A DNA stretch of 64,000 bases, taken from contig JAKLJL010000009.1 in NCBI GenBank assembly GCA_023151185.1, forward strand, positions 62,001-126,000, given 5' to 3'. Within the stretch, counting starts at the first letter, position 1. Each line of letters starts with the position of its first letter. Made by a program: the position numbers and the translations under genes. Of this stretch, positions 19,477 through 27,963 are shown one piece after another. Origin of the DNA: Bacteroidota bacterium. Lineage in GTDB: Bacteria; Bacteroidota; JABWAT01. Under the pieces are notes generated by a model, which was given only the letters and a program-made list of their open reading frames with translations, made no database searches and was not told where the DNA came from.

Positions 19477-20747
19477 TGCCCTTCCAGTTTGATACCATAG
19501 AATCTGCCCTCGAAGATATCCGGTCCGGAAAAATCATTATCGTTGTGGATGATGAAGACCGGGAAAACGAGGGCGATTTTGTGGCTGCTGCTCAGTTTGC
19601 AACCCCCGAAATGATCAATTTTATGGCTACTCACGGCCGGGGATTGGTCTGTGCCCCCATTACCCGGGAACGGGCCAACCAGTTGAATCTGGAATTGATG
19701 GTTCCGAAAAATGAGTCCAGATACGGAACGCCGTTTACCATCTCGATTGATTACCGCCATGACGGCGTTACAACCGGAATCTCGGCTTCTGACCGGTCAA
19801 AGACCATACAGGCGATCGTCAATGAGGAAAAAACAGCCGATGACTTCACACGGCCCGGACATATTTTCCCGCTGATAGCTGCTCAGGGTGGAGTTATCCG
19901 TCGTGCCGGTCATACCGAAGCGAGTGTGGATCTGGCCCGGATTGCCGGCTGCTACCCCGCCGGAATAATCTGCGAAATTATGAATGATGACGGGACCATG
20001 GCCCGTCTTCCCGATCTGATGGGAGTCGCCTCCCGGTTCGGACTTAAGATCATTACAATCAAAGACCTCATTGCCTTCAGGTTGCAGAAAACCAAACTGG
20101 TTAACCGGGCTGCCGAAGTACCCCTTCCAACCCGGTTCGGTGATTTTACGATTGCAGCCTATGACTGTCAGGTGGACGGGAAAACCCATATTGCCCTGGT
20201 GAAAGGAAATGTTGCGGATGGGGAACCGGTTCTGGTCAGGGTGCATTCAGAGTGCCTCACCGGCGATGTTTTTGGTTCACGCCGGTGCGATTGCGGTGAA
20301 CAGCTTGAAGCAGCCCTCCGGCAGGTGTCGGATGCAGGGCGGGGGGTTGTCCTGTATATGCGTCAGGAAGGCAGAGGAATTGGTCTGATCAATAAACTGA
20401 AAGCCTACGTGCTTCAGGACCAGGGAAAAGATACAGTTGAAGCCAATCTGGCGCTTGGGTTTAAACCGGATCTCCGTGATTATGGAATCGGCGCCCAGAT
20501 TCTGCGTGATCTCGGTGTCAAATCCATGAAACTGCTGACCAATAACCCGAGAAAAATTATCGGGCTTAACGGATACGGCCTTGAAATTGTCGAACGGGTC
20601 CCGCTTGAAATACTGCCCAATTCAGACAATCAGAAGTACCTCGAAACCAAACGGGACAAAATGGCCCATGCCATTCTGGGATCAGACCACTCAGATTCTC
20701 ATGATGCCTCTGTATTTGATTCGCTGATCGGGGATGAAAATCCCTGA
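19476..20747 (+). CDS. ribBA: Bifunctional 3,4-dihydroxy-2-butanone-4-phosphate synthase / GTP cyclohydrolase II
   Basis: 423 aa. It catalyses the two entry steps of riboflavin synthesis: ribulose-5-phosphate to dihydroxybutanone phosphate, and GTP to the pyrimidine precursor. The N-terminal RibB domain (1-205) has [11 protein letters not shown] and [14 protein letters not shown]. The C-terminal RibA domain (210-400) has the zinc site C260, C271 and C273 ([17 protein letters not shown]) and RQEGRGIGL. All key residues are present. The ATG overlaps the yajC stop by one base and the 3' end overlaps the next gene by 14 bases, so it is translationally coupled. Confidence 0.97.
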   Translation: MPFQFDTIESALEDIRSGKIIIVVDDEDRENEGDFVAAAQFATPEMINFMATHGRGLVCAPITRERANQLNLELMVPKNESRYGTPFTISIDYRHDGVTTGISASDRSKTIQAIVNEEKTADDFTRPGHIFPLIAAQGGVIRRAGHTEASVDLARIAGCYPAGIICEIMNDDGTMARLPDLMGVASRFGLKIITIKDLIAFRLQKTKLVNRAAEVPLPTRFGDFTIAAYDCQVDGKTHIALVKGNVADGEPVLVRVHSECLTGDVFGSRRCDCGEQLEAALRQVSDAGRGVVLYMRQEGRGIGLINKLKAYVLQDQGKDTVEANLALGFKPDLRDYGIGAQILRDLGVKSMKLLTNNPRKIIGLNGYGLEIVERVPLEILPNSDNQKYLETKRDKMAHAILGSDHSDSHDASVFDSLIGDENP

Positions 20748-22131
20748 CAACCGGGTCAGTTCACTCCCCCAATCCGGATTTTGGATTCCGGATTCCCACT
20801 TTCCTGGATGGCTTACCGGTGAGTTGCCAAAACTTGCTGTAAAAGCCCCTTCACACTTTCTGTTTATTCAGGCCCGGACGGAGAAAATACTGCGGTTTGA
20901 AAATGAACGTGCAAGCCAGGTAGAATCTCAGTTTTCTTCCGGATTTGCCTGCAGGGCTGCAGAAAATGAAAACCGGATTTCTTCTGATCTGACCCGGGCA
21001 GACTTCAGTTCTGTGTTACGGGAAATTCCCGGAAACAGGCCGGACGTCATTCGGAAAAATCTGTGCTGGGGACCGGCCCTTAGTCAGGATTCTGCTGAAC
21101 TGCACGAAATTGCCCTCAGGATCCGGGATTGGCTGAGAAGCAGAGACAGTAGGGTCCGAACCGTTGCAATTGAATGTGAACTCTCTGATTCGGAATCTGC
21201 CGGGATCAACCGGGCAGGCGTCATTTACCATAAATCGGAACGGTTTTCTGACTGGCGGATTACGGTTGTCTGCGAATCGAAAAAGGGGCAGGGTTCCGGC
21301 AGTTCACGGGTCGGGGAACGTGATTTTTCGACAGGAATTCCGGCCAAAGATCCATTTTCGGCTGCAGATCTGGCACTAAGAAAAGCACTGATTTCGGCAG
21401 CTTCCGCCTGGCTGATTCCAGGATCTTATGACCTGCTCCTTCCGCCGGGGTGGGGTAATCTGTTCTTTCACGAAACAGCAGGCCATTTATTTGAAGCAGA
21501 CTCATTATCAGCCGGGCGGGTCTCATTGGTTGGCAAATCCGGCGATCTGGCCGGACCCGCCTGCCTGTCTGTTCTGGATGACGGAACGCTCCCGGGACGC
21601 GGTGGAATTGATCGGGATGATGAGGGAACTCTGCTTCAGAAATCAGTTCTGATTGACCGGGGACGGGTTTCCGGCTGCCTTGCAGACAGGAAAACTGCCA
21701 GAGAAACAGGAGTAAGTCCGACCGGAAACGGCCGGCGGTACTCCTGGGAAACCCCGGTCCTGACCCGGATGACCAATACGGTAATTCTGCCGGGAACTGA
21801 ATCAAGACCGTCACTTCTTGCCGGCATGAGAGCCGGAATTGAAGTGATTGATACCGGTAATGGCTGGGTCGACGGCAGCACAGGTGCCTTTCGGTTTGAA
21901 ATTGGTCTCGGGTATAAAATTGTCAATGGCCACCGGAATCATGCGGTCAGTGAGGTGCTCGTGACCGGAATGGCACCCGAAATCCTGAAAAAAGTTGTTG
22001 CTGTCGGAAATGATTTTTATCTTGAAAATTCAACCGGTTTTTGTGATAAACAGGGTCAACGGCTACCGGTTTCAATCGGCGGCCCCTCCGTATTGCTGCA
22101 TCAGATCCAGATTGGAAATTATCAGTTATGA
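20734..22131 (+). CDS. TldD/PmbA-family metalloprotease (TldD-like)
   Basis: 465 aa. The zinc motif HExxxH is H246-E-T-A-G-H250, and C437 in GFCDKQGQ matches the third zinc ligand region (CxKxGQxxPV) of E. coli TldD. TldD works with catalytically dead PmbA/TldE to trim unfolded or modified peptides (microcin B17, CcdA). The glycines around the HExxxH differ from the common HEAVGH, so this is a divergent member. No pmbA partner is nearby. It overlaps ribBA by 14 nt and rpiB by 4 nt, so it belongs to this operon. Confidence 0.85.
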   Translation: MKIPDNRVSSLPQSGFWIPDSHFPGWLTGELPKLAVKAPSHFLFIQARTEKILRFENERASQVESQFSSGFACRAAENENRISSDLTRADFSSVLREIPGNRPDVIRKNLCWGPALSQDSAELHEIALRIRDWLRSRDSRVRTVAIECELSDSESAGINRAGVIYHKSERFSDWRITVVCESKKGQGSGSSRVGERDFSTGIPAKDPFSAADLALRKALISAASAWLIPGSYDLLLPPGWGNLFFHETAGHLFEADSLSAGRVSLVGKSGDLAGPACLSVLDDGTLPGRGGIDRDDEGTLLQKSVLIDRGRVSGCLADRKTARETGVSPTGNGRRYSWETPVLTRMTNTVILPGTESRPSLLAGMRAGIEVIDTGNGWVDGSTGAFRFEIGLGYKIVNGHRNHAVSEVLVTGMAPEILKKVVAVGNDFYLENSTGFCDKQGQRLPVSIGGPSVLLHQIQIGNYQL

Positions 22132-22757
22132 AAAAACTCCTGATCACTGAAAAAGATGTTCTCGCTGCAGCCCGGTCGGGTTCTTTGGCGGTTCCGGATG
22201 GTGCACTCATTACCGCCCTGGCCAGGGATACTGCAAAAGCCAGAAAAGTTCAATTTGTTCGTCCTGCTGAAACGCCAGGCACAGTTCCGGCCCAAACACC
22301 GGTAGCCGGAATTGTTATTGCAAGCGACCATGGTGGATTTTCACTCAAAACAGAGCTGATTCCTTTTCTGTCGGGGAAGGGATTTCAGGTCGAGGATCTG
22401 GGACCGGCAACTGATGCCGCAGTTGATTATCCCGACTTTGCCTATGCAGTCGGTCTCAAGGTTAAAAGCAATCCTGGAGTTTTAGGAATCATGATTGATG
22501 GGGCAGGAATCGGTTCGTCTATGGCCCTGAATAAAATACCTGGAATTCTGGCCGCCTGCTGTCACAATGAATTTACCGCCAGAAATGCCCGGCAGCACAA
22601 TCATGCCAATGTTCTGACTCTGGGGTCAAAGGCTATCGGGGCAGAAACGGCGAAAACTGTTGTTTCCGCCTTCCTTGCCTCTATTCCCGAACCTGGCCGT
22701 CACGAAGCCCGGGTTAACAAGATCCGGGAAATTGAAAACCGGTTTTCCAAAGGATGA
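22128..22757 (+). CDS. RpiB/LacAB-family sugar-phosphate isomerase with EutQ/EutT-like N-terminal module
   Basis: 209 aa, longer than the usual 145-150. Residues 1-60 are an extra module with LITEKDVLAAA and a PxGAxIT..ARDxAK pattern. The RpiB domain starts near 60: SDHGG at 66-70, then IDGAGIGSSMALNKIPG and ARQHNHANVLTLGS. RpiB interconverts ribose-5-P and ribulose-5-P; ribulose-5-P feeds RibB, encoded two genes upstream. The catalytic Cys of E. coli RpiB (ICGTG) is Asp124 here, so the substrate or mechanism may differ. Such forms with IDGAGIG are known from bacterial-microcompartment loci, to my recollection. It overlaps tldD by 4 nt. Confidence 0.82.
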   Translation: MKKLLITEKDVLAAARSGSLAVPDGALITALARDTAKARKVQFVRPAETPGTVPAQTPVAGIVIASDHGGFSLKTELIPFLSGKGFQVEDLGPATDAAVDYPDFAYAVGLKVKSNPGVLGIMIDGAGIGSSMALNKIPGILAACCHNEFTARNARQHNHANVLTLGSKAIGAETAKTVVSAFLASIPEPGRHEARVNKIREIENRFSKG

Positions 22758-23452
22758 CACCGCCTCTCTTCTTTATGGATTCAGTCCTGCTGCTACCTGC
22801 ACTGACTATCCGGCAGCTTTTCGAAACGACAGACCTTCACTGGAACGAAGAGGCCGGATTCTTATTTTCGGAGGAAGTTGCCCGGTATGAAAAGGAGTCG
22901 GACGGACAGATTCTTCCGTTGTTGAAATGGCCGGGGTTACATGGCCGGATTCTAACCGGAAAACCAGGTTTTTCACCCTGGCCGGCAAACCTGCTTACTG
23001 CTTCACCCGATCAGCAGGTAACCCTGTATGGTCCTTCTGCCGGTTTTTCACGTCAGGTGCAGATCATTACTCTTTCACCGGCGGTCTGGGTGCCCGAAGG
23101 GTCAGGAAATGAGGGAAAAACAGCCCAGGTTTCTCTTGAAGAAAAGGGAAGTACCCACCACTGGGAAAGACTCCCTGTGGTGACCGCACCGGTTCTACTG
23201 CCGGTCATTTTGTTCCCGGGATCCTGGAAACCTCTCATCGGCGGGTGCAGGGTAACCGGCTTTAATCTGATCTCTGCCGGGAATCAGGACAATCTGGTTA
23301 CCTTTAACCGGCTGATAACCGAGACCGACATCCGGCACTGTTTCCTCCGGAAAAAGAAAATCCGTCTTCTCCCCGGTTCAAGAATGACCCCTGCCGCTTC
23401 TGATCTGGCCAAATCTCTCGCAGTTCTGGTTGATACAAATCACTTAATGTAA
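22754..23452 (+). CDS. Unknown protein with C-terminal EutQ/EutT-like module
   Basis: 232 aa, with no overall family recognised. Residues about 188-229 read LITETDIRHCF.. then LLPGSRMTPAASDLAKS, aligning with the N-terminal module of the RpiB gene just upstream (LITEKDV.., PDGALITALARDTAKA). The same pattern occurs at the N-termini of EutT and EutQ (ITEAWLR..LPADSRLTPSARE), proteins of ethanolamine microcompartments. The first 180 residues look like a globular domain with several Pro-rich turns. It is the last gene of the operon, overlapping rpiB by 4 nt. Inference: partner of the RpiB-like enzyme. Confidence 0.7.
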   Translation: MTPPLFFMDSVLLLPALTIRQLFETTDLHWNEEAGFLFSEEVARYEKESDGQILPLLKWPGLHGRILTGKPGFSPWPANLLTASPDQQVTLYGPSAGFSRQVQIITLSPAVWVPEGSGNEGKTAQVSLEEKGSTHHWERLPVVTAPVLLPVILFPGSWKPLIGGCRVTGFNLISAGNQDNLVTFNRLITETDIRHCFLRKKKIRLLPGSRMTPAASDLAKSLAVLVDTNHLM

Positions 23453-23614
23453 AATTAATGATTGTAAACACAGTTGTTAAGTTGTTGATTTATATGATTA
23501 AAGCGCTTCCACTGTCACTTTCAGTCTTTTTGTTTTTTTTGCTTTCCTGATTACTTTCGGGCAGTAGAAACGCTTCTACCTGATTGTCGAACTTAAAACT
23601 CAATTTCTTGCGGG

Positions 23615-23920
23615 ATGCATATGGAAGGCCCAGACAAAAAAAGCAAATGGCATGAAATGCGGAAGAACAAATTCCAACGTCAGCTCACCCAGCAATTGAT
23701 AGATGAAGGCATTGAACGGTCAACGGCTATCCGTCATGCTGAAGTATCAATCCACATTGCAACCGAAACCTTTGACTCTCACAATAAACCCCTGCATCAG
23801 GTAGTTTTAAACAATTTCCGGCAGGCAAAACTGCATAAATCCGGATCAAAACCCAACGGTAAGGTGGTTTACCTGTCGCCGGCCCCCTGGCAGCCAAATC
23901 CGGTTCTGCCGACCGTTTAA
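23615..23920 (+). CDS. Small basic protein, paralog 1 (RQLTQQL..DEG family)
   Basis: 101 aa, no known family recognised. The core RQLTQQLIDEGIERSTAIRH, followed by EVSIHIATETFDSHNKPLHQV, is shared with the protein at 24104-24418, so they are duplicates. The start is uncertain: ATG 23615 or ATG 23621, with no clear ribosome site. Rich in Lys, Arg, Gln and His, with no membrane segment or signal peptide, so cytoplasmic. Repeated conservation of the core argues that it is real. Function unknown. Confidence 0.6.
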   Translation: MHMEGPDKKSKWHEMRKNKFQRQLTQQLIDEGIERSTAIRHAEVSIHIATETFDSHNKPLHQVVLNNFRQAKLHKSGSKPNGKVVYLSPAPWQPNPVLPTV

Positions 23921-23928
23921 CCAGGTTA

Positions 23929-23949
23929 CCGGGAGGCTTTTTCTCCCGG
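23929..23949 (+). terminator. Hairpin after paralog 1
   Basis: CCGGGAG / CTCCCGG stem with a 7-nt loop, 9 bp after the stop codon. The tail is pyrimidine-rich but not a clean T run. Confidence 0.5.
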
Positions 23950-24031
23950 ATTTCCCCCTTCTTCCTGTTCAACTCCCTGAAAATACCCTGAATTTGTGAT
24001 CTTTGTTGGATTTAATCTAAATTCATTCGCT

Positions 24032-24039
24032 TATATTTG
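24032..24039 (+). promoter_or_regulatory. Possible Bacteroidota-type -7 element
   Basis: TATATTTG matches TAnnTTTG, 64 bp before the start of the second small protein. A TTTG lies 26 bp upstream, slightly too far for a canonical -33 element. Confidence 0.3.
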
Positions 24040-24103
24040 CCCCTAAATGAAGGGTCCCTGGTCAGGATAACTGGCCGGATTGATTTTTACAGGGGTTTAA
24101 GCG

Positions 24104-24418
24104 ATGAGACAGAAACAGGTTGTATCCGAAAAAAATGAGATTAACGCCCGGCAGAACACGCTGCAAAGGCGGTTAACTCAGCAGTTGCTCGATGAAGGCC
24201 TCACACGGGATATTGCCATCAAGCACGCCTCTATTACGATCCAGATTGCTTTGGATGGATATGATAAACATGGCAAACCGCTTCCGCAGATTTTGAAAAA
24301 CAGCCTTCTTTCAGCAATCGAAGATTTTCTGAATTCTGATTTTGGCAAAGATCTGGATATTTACAATCAAAAAAACCCCAGGTCAGAGCCTGTAAACCCT
24401 GTTGTAACCCAGAACTGA
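24104..24418 (+). CDS. Small protein, paralog 2 (RQLTQQL..DEG family)
   Basis: 104 aa. Core RRLTQQLLDEGLTRDIAIKHASITIQIALDGYDKHGKPLPQILKN matches the protein at 23615-23920 along about 45 residues, after which the C-termini differ. AGGGG lies before ATG 24104. It is followed after 9 bp by the cysteine desulfurase, so it may share that transcript. Function unknown; no DNA-binding or toxin motif was recognised. Confidence 0.6.
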   Translation: MRQKQVVSEKNEINARQNTLQRRLTQQLLDEGLTRDIAIKHASITIQIALDGYDKHGKPLPQILKNSLLSAIEDFLNSDFGKDLDIYNQKNPRSEPVNPVVTQN

Positions 24419-24427
24419 CCGTACCTT

Positions 24428-25579
24428 TTGTCTCCGTCCCCGATTTTTCTCGATTATAATTCAACCACACCAGCAGACCCCGAAGTCCTTCAGGCGATGC
24501 TGCCCTATTTTTCTCAAAAGTTCGGAAATCCGTCCAGTATCACTCATCGGTTCGGCCTTGAGGCTGATGCGGCAGTTTCGCTGGCCCGTGAACAGGTGGC
24601 ATCTCTCATCAATGCAAAACCGGAGGACATTTTTTTCACTTCCGGGGCTACTGAGGCAGCAAACTGGGTGATCTCAGGTCTTTGTGCCGTTAAGGGGCGG
24701 AACCGGGTTTTGCTCTCTGCCATTGAACATGCTGCAGTTCGGGAACCGGTGAACCGGCTTGCTGCTTCAGGATTCCGGATCGGGACATGTGGCGTAACTC
24801 TGCAGGGAGTAGTGAACCTGACCGAGGCCCAAAATCACCTATTGGAACCGGTGCACCTTGCCTGTCTGATGCGGGTCAACAATGAAACCGGAGTCATTCA
24901 GCCGGTTATGGAATTTGCTGAACTGGTGAAAGGCCGGGGTGGGCTGGTTCTTTGTGATGCGGTCCAGGCAGCAGGGAAAATTCAGGTTGATGTAAAAAAG
25001 CTTGGAGCTGATTTTCTGATTCTTTCCTCGCACAAACTCTACGGGCCAAAAGGAGCCGGATGTTTATGGATCAATCCCAAGTTCAAAAAGTCAGGATTGA
25101 AGCCGTTGATATCCGGTGGCGGACAGGAATCAGGGTTCAGGGGGGGCACGCTGAATGTTCCTGCTGTCGTCGGTTTCGGAAAAGCCGCTGAACTGTCCCA
25201 AAAACGCCTGACTGAAAATGAAATCCGCCTGAGGGAATTCAGAAAGCGGATCGAGGAAACACTACTGACTCATTTTCCGGAAATCTGTATCCACGGCAGA
25301 GAGGCTGACCGGATTCCGGGAACTCTTTTGTTTTCGCTTGGCGGCCACCGTGCAGGACGGTTGCTGAAAGAGCTGAAAGGTCTTGCTGTTTCAACAGGTT
25401 CGGCCTGTGCCTCGGGAAACAGGGAACCATCACCAGTTCTGAAGGCAATGAAAGTAGCCGATGACCTTGCCCGGAACACCATCCGGATCAGTTTGGGGCA
25501 CCCAATCACCGATTCTGAAATCCGGGATGCCTGTGAGCTTCTTCTTTCCGCCATCCGAAAATTGAAATCACCCCATTGA
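24428..25579 (+). CDS. Cysteine desulfurase, NifS/IscS family
   Basis: 383 aa. PLP-dependent enzyme that takes sulfur from cysteine for Fe-S clusters and thio-cofactors. PLP lysine K203 in SSHKLYGPKG; persulfide Cys327 in STGSACASG; the family start FLDYNSTTP is at residues 7-15. Only TTG 24428 gives this conserved N-terminus: the next ATG (24496) would cut it off. There is no clear ribosome site, so expression may depend on coupling to the upstream small gene. Downstream genes encode an A-type carrier and DUF2480, fitting an Fe-S assembly cluster. Called iscS/nifS-like because it lacks other isc genes nearby. Confidence 0.92.
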   Translation: MSPSPIFLDYNSTTPADPEVLQAMLPYFSQKFGNPSSITHRFGLEADAAVSLAREQVASLINAKPEDIFFTSGATEAANWVISGLCAVKGRNRVLLSAIEHAAVREPVNRLAASGFRIGTCGVTLQGVVNLTEAQNHLLEPVHLACLMRVNNETGVIQPVMEFAELVKGRGGLVLCDAVQAAGKIQVDVKKLGADFLILSSHKLYGPKGAGCLWINPKFKKSGLKPLISGGGQESGFRGGTLNVPAVVGFGKAAELSQKRLTENEIRLREFRKRIEETLLTHFPEICIHGREADRIPGTLLFSLGGHRAGRLLKELKGLAVSTGSACASGNREPSPVLKAMKVADDLARNTIRISLGHPITDSEIRDACELLLSAIRKLKSPH

Positions 25580-25644
25580 TTTTTTTCCCGTTCCGGAATT
25601 TTTTTTCCTGATTTTGAATTATCCCGGTGAAACAAAAAGTGTAC

Positions 25645-25650
25645 AAAGGA
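25645..25650 (+). promoter_or_regulatory. Shine-Dalgarno site fixing the Fe-S carrier start
   Basis: AAAGGA 8 nt before ATG 25659. It chooses this start over an in-frame upstream ATG at 25614. Confidence 0.65.
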
Positions 25651-25658
25651 TTCTCCTT

Positions 25659-25985
25659 ATGATCAATGTAACTGAAAAAGCAGCAAAACATGTTCATGCA
25701 ATCATGACAGAAAAAAATGTTCCTGCTGATTATCATCTGCGCGTTTCGGTTGTGGGTGGCGGATGTTCCGGCCTGTCTTACAGTCTTGCCTTCGATAATG
25801 AAATGAAGGAAGGGGATGAGAAAATTACAGAAAATGGAGTCAGTCTGGTTGTTGACGGGAAGTCACTCCTGTATCTGGCCGGTACGGTTCTGGATTTTAC
25901 TGATGGATTAAACGGAAAAGGGTTCGTTTTTAACAACCCCAATGCAGCCCGAACCTGCGGGTGTGGTGAGTCTTTCAGCGTCTGA
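25659..25985 (+). CDS. A-type Fe-S cluster carrier (HesB/IscA/ErpA-like)
   Basis: 108 aa. Three conserved cysteines hold the cluster: C36 in GGGCSGLSY and C100/C102 in the terminal CGCGESFSV. These proteins pass Fe-S clusters to target enzymes. The best start, MINVTEKAAKH, agrees with the family. Gap to the desulfurase is 79 bp; the stop overlaps the next start (TGATG). An AT-rich stretch in the gap could hold a promoter. Confidence 0.92.
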   Translation: MINVTEKAAKHVHAIMTEKNVPADYHLRVSVVGGGCSGLSYSLAFDNEMKEGDEKITENGVSLVVDGKSLLYLAGTVLDFTDGLNGKGFVFNNPNAARTCGCGESFSV

Positions 25986-26329
25986 TGTCTATAAAGCATT
26001 CCATTCTGGTCAGAGACGAACAGCATCTCTGGTTTCTTGAGAAGGGAATTCCGGTTTTTGATATTCTGGAGTGGTTTTCGCCCCAAAGTATTTCTGATAA
26101 AGCCGGAAATTCAATAAAACCAGGTTTACCGCTTCATCCAGTTACTTTTATGACGGATCTGGGATGGAGTTTTTCTGCTGCTATTGAAAACGGCAAATTT
26201 CTTATTTCAGAACGGTCACAGAGCAGACCCGGAACCTATCAATTTTTAAAAGCAGCCGGTGTAAAGCCGGGTGATCAGATACAAATTGAAAAATTAGACG
26301 AATTCACGTTCAGACTATGCAAAATTTAA
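25985..26329 (+). CDS. Unknown small protein in Fe-S cluster operon
   Basis: 114 aa, with no family recognised. It overlaps the Fe-S carrier by one base and the DUF2480 gene by 13 bases, so it is surely co-translated with them. It is globular, has no signal peptide and has a C-terminal stretch GVKPGDQIQIEKL that looks like a beta-rich segment similar in style to AbrB-like folds, which is weak evidence. One Cys near the C-terminus only. A role in Fe-S assembly is guessed only from its neighbours. Confidence 0.65.
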   Translation: MSIKHSILVRDEQHLWFLEKGIPVFDILEWFSPQSISDKAGNSIKPGLPLHPVTFMTDLGWSFSAAIENGKFLISERSQSRPGTYQFLKAAGVKPGDQIQIEKLDEFTFRLCKI

Positions 26330-26643
26330 ACATTCAACAACCCATTGCCCCCAAAGAATCCCCTTTTATTACGGTTGATATGCAGGATTTTATTGAAGGT
26401 GGAATTTTACGGGAAAAGCAGTTCCGGGCTGCTCTGCGGGCTCACAACTGGGAGCAATACAGGAACCAAACGGTGCTGGTAAAAGGATGCGGTGAAATTC
26501 CGGTCCCAACCTGGTCTTATATGCTGATTGCGGCTTATCTGGTTCCAGTAGTAGAGTATCTCGTGTTTGGTGAAGGGTGTTCGGCCATCCCGATTTACCG
26601 GAAAAAAGAAATCCTGCCACCGGGTGAACTCCCGGTTCCCTGA
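26317..26643 (+). CDS. DUF2480-family protein
   Basis: 108 aa. It matches the DUF2480 pattern: ITVDMQDFIEGGILREKQFR, WEQYRNQTVLVKGCGE and PVPTWSYMLIAAYL, then EYLVFGEG. Known members come from Bacteroidota-type genomes and are often beside suf Fe-S genes; here the neighbours are a desulfurase and an A-type carrier. The domain is shorter than usual (about 170 aa) because the N-terminal part is trimmed. Biochemical role is unknown. Confidence 0.8.
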   Translation: MQNLNIQQPIAPKESPFITVDMQDFIEGGILREKQFRAALRAHNWEQYRNQTVLVKGCGEIPVPTWSYMLIAAYLVPVVEYLVFGEGCSAIPIYRKKEILPPGELPVP

Positions 26644-26752
26644 TTCCCGGGTAAAAAAATTGGGATATGTTTATTTAATTTTAAAATACTTCTTATCTTG
26701 TTGGAGTTCCGGGGCATAGGCCCTTTATACTCACCCAAACAAGGCAGGATGT

Positions 26753-27925
26753 ATGAACATTCAATTTAAAACCAGACTTATTTGTCTGTTTGTAGCAAGT
26801 TTCACCTCACCCCTTTATTCTCAATCTGGCCGGATTCCGGGTGATTCTTTGCTCTTTGAAATCCGGTTGAAAAACGGAGAGATGGCAAAAGGGCAGGTTG
26901 TTGAACAACTTTCCGGGCCGCGTGCAGTTTTTAAATCCACAGATGGGCGGTTATATGTCATTTCAAAAAATAACACTGAGGACTTTGAACTGGACCGGGA
27001 AAAATTAGCTGAATTGAACAGAAAATACGGAGAAGTTAAGGATGAACCAGTACAAGAAGAGGGTATTCAGGAATTCCCGGTAGTTCAACACCCGGTTGGT
27101 AACGGAGATACTGTCATTCTCAACTCAGAAACTGATCCTGAAGCCAAGGAAGATTGGTTTTCCATGTTCAAAAACCCATATTGGGGTTTTGGGTTCAGGT
27201 ATAAAACCATTTCTTCTGGTCCCTTGTACTTATATACCTATGATTCATTCGGGACAAGAATTCCGCTTCAGGTCATTGATTTAAGTACAGCCAAATTCTC
27301 AACTGAGTTCATTTTTGGATCTGATTTTCCGGTAACCGGATTCGTGTATTTCGATTATGCCGGCTCATCTGATGAAAGTTATTATTCCCAGAAAAGCAGC
27401 TCCTTTTTTGAAAACAACCCGGATTCACTTGTGAACTCTGCCTACATCTGGAATAAAGACTTAAAAGATGAGGAAACCTGGAATGTTGGACTTGGAGCCA
27501 GAATTCAATACCCAGTCGAAATTGGAACCCACCTTGCAAAGCCGCGTTTTGCACTATTCTTCGGGAAAAAAATGACCACCTTTAAGGAAAAGGAATCAAC
27601 TTTCAATCCGTATCAAAACCCGAATAGTGGCTATTCCAATAACAATGATGAGGCTTTATCCGACCTCAATTCTCCCTGGCATTTTGGAATGGAAATAAGT
27701 GCAGAATATTATTTTACCAAAGGCCTCTCTCTGGTAGCCAATATTCAGTTTATTAAAACCTGGGCGGAGGCTGAATTTAAATCAACTCAGTGGAGCAGGT
27801 CGAACCTCTGGGATTCCAATAGTCAATCCTACCGGTATTTAAGATATGAATATCAGACAATTTCGAAAATGTCCTACACAAACTGGGCATCTCAAAGCAT
27901 GATCGGGCTCAATTTCTACTTTTAA
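26753..27925 (+). CDS. Outer-membrane beta-barrel protein, unknown
   Basis: 390 aa. Signal peptide at 1-24 (ending LYSQS). Residues 30-130 look periplasmic: RLKNGEMAKGQVVE followed by charged, acidic segments. Residues about 140-390 alternate hydrophobic and aromatic residues and end SMIGLNFYF, the terminal Phe expected for the BAM insertion signal. No family recognised and no enzyme motif. Transcribed alone, with a strong bidirectional terminator against yraN. Confidence 0.7.
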   Translation: MNIQFKTRLICLFVASFTSPLYSQSGRIPGDSLLFEIRLKNGEMAKGQVVEQLSGPRAVFKSTDGRLYVISKNNTEDFELDREKLAELNRKYGEVKDEPVQEEGIQEFPVVQHPVGNGDTVILNSETDPEAKEDWFSMFKNPYWGFGFRYKTISSGPLYLYTYDSFGTRIPLQVIDLSTAKFSTEFIFGSDFPVTGFVYFDYAGSSDESYYSQKSSSFFENNPDSLVNSAYIWNKDLKDEETWNVGLGARIQYPVEIGTHLAKPRFALFFGKKMTTFKEKESTFNPYQNPNSGYSNNNDEALSDLNSPWHFGMEISAEYYFTKGLSLVANIQFIKTWAEAEFKSTQWSRSNLWDSNSQSYRYLRYEYQTISKMSYTNWASQSMIGLNFYF

Positions 27926-27932
27926 AATCATA

Positions 27933-27963
27933 AACCTCCGGGAGGGAATACTTCCCGGAGGTT
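27933..27963. terminator. Bidirectional terminator
   Basis: AACCTCCGGGA / TCCCGGAGGTT stem (11 bp) between the convergent barrel gene and yraN. It overlaps the yraN stop codon. Confidence 0.8.

Noticed and set aside
19251-19760. Minus-strand open frame of 169 codons across yajC and ribBA
   Set aside because: Both genes on the plus strand are well identified; this frame is a shadow.
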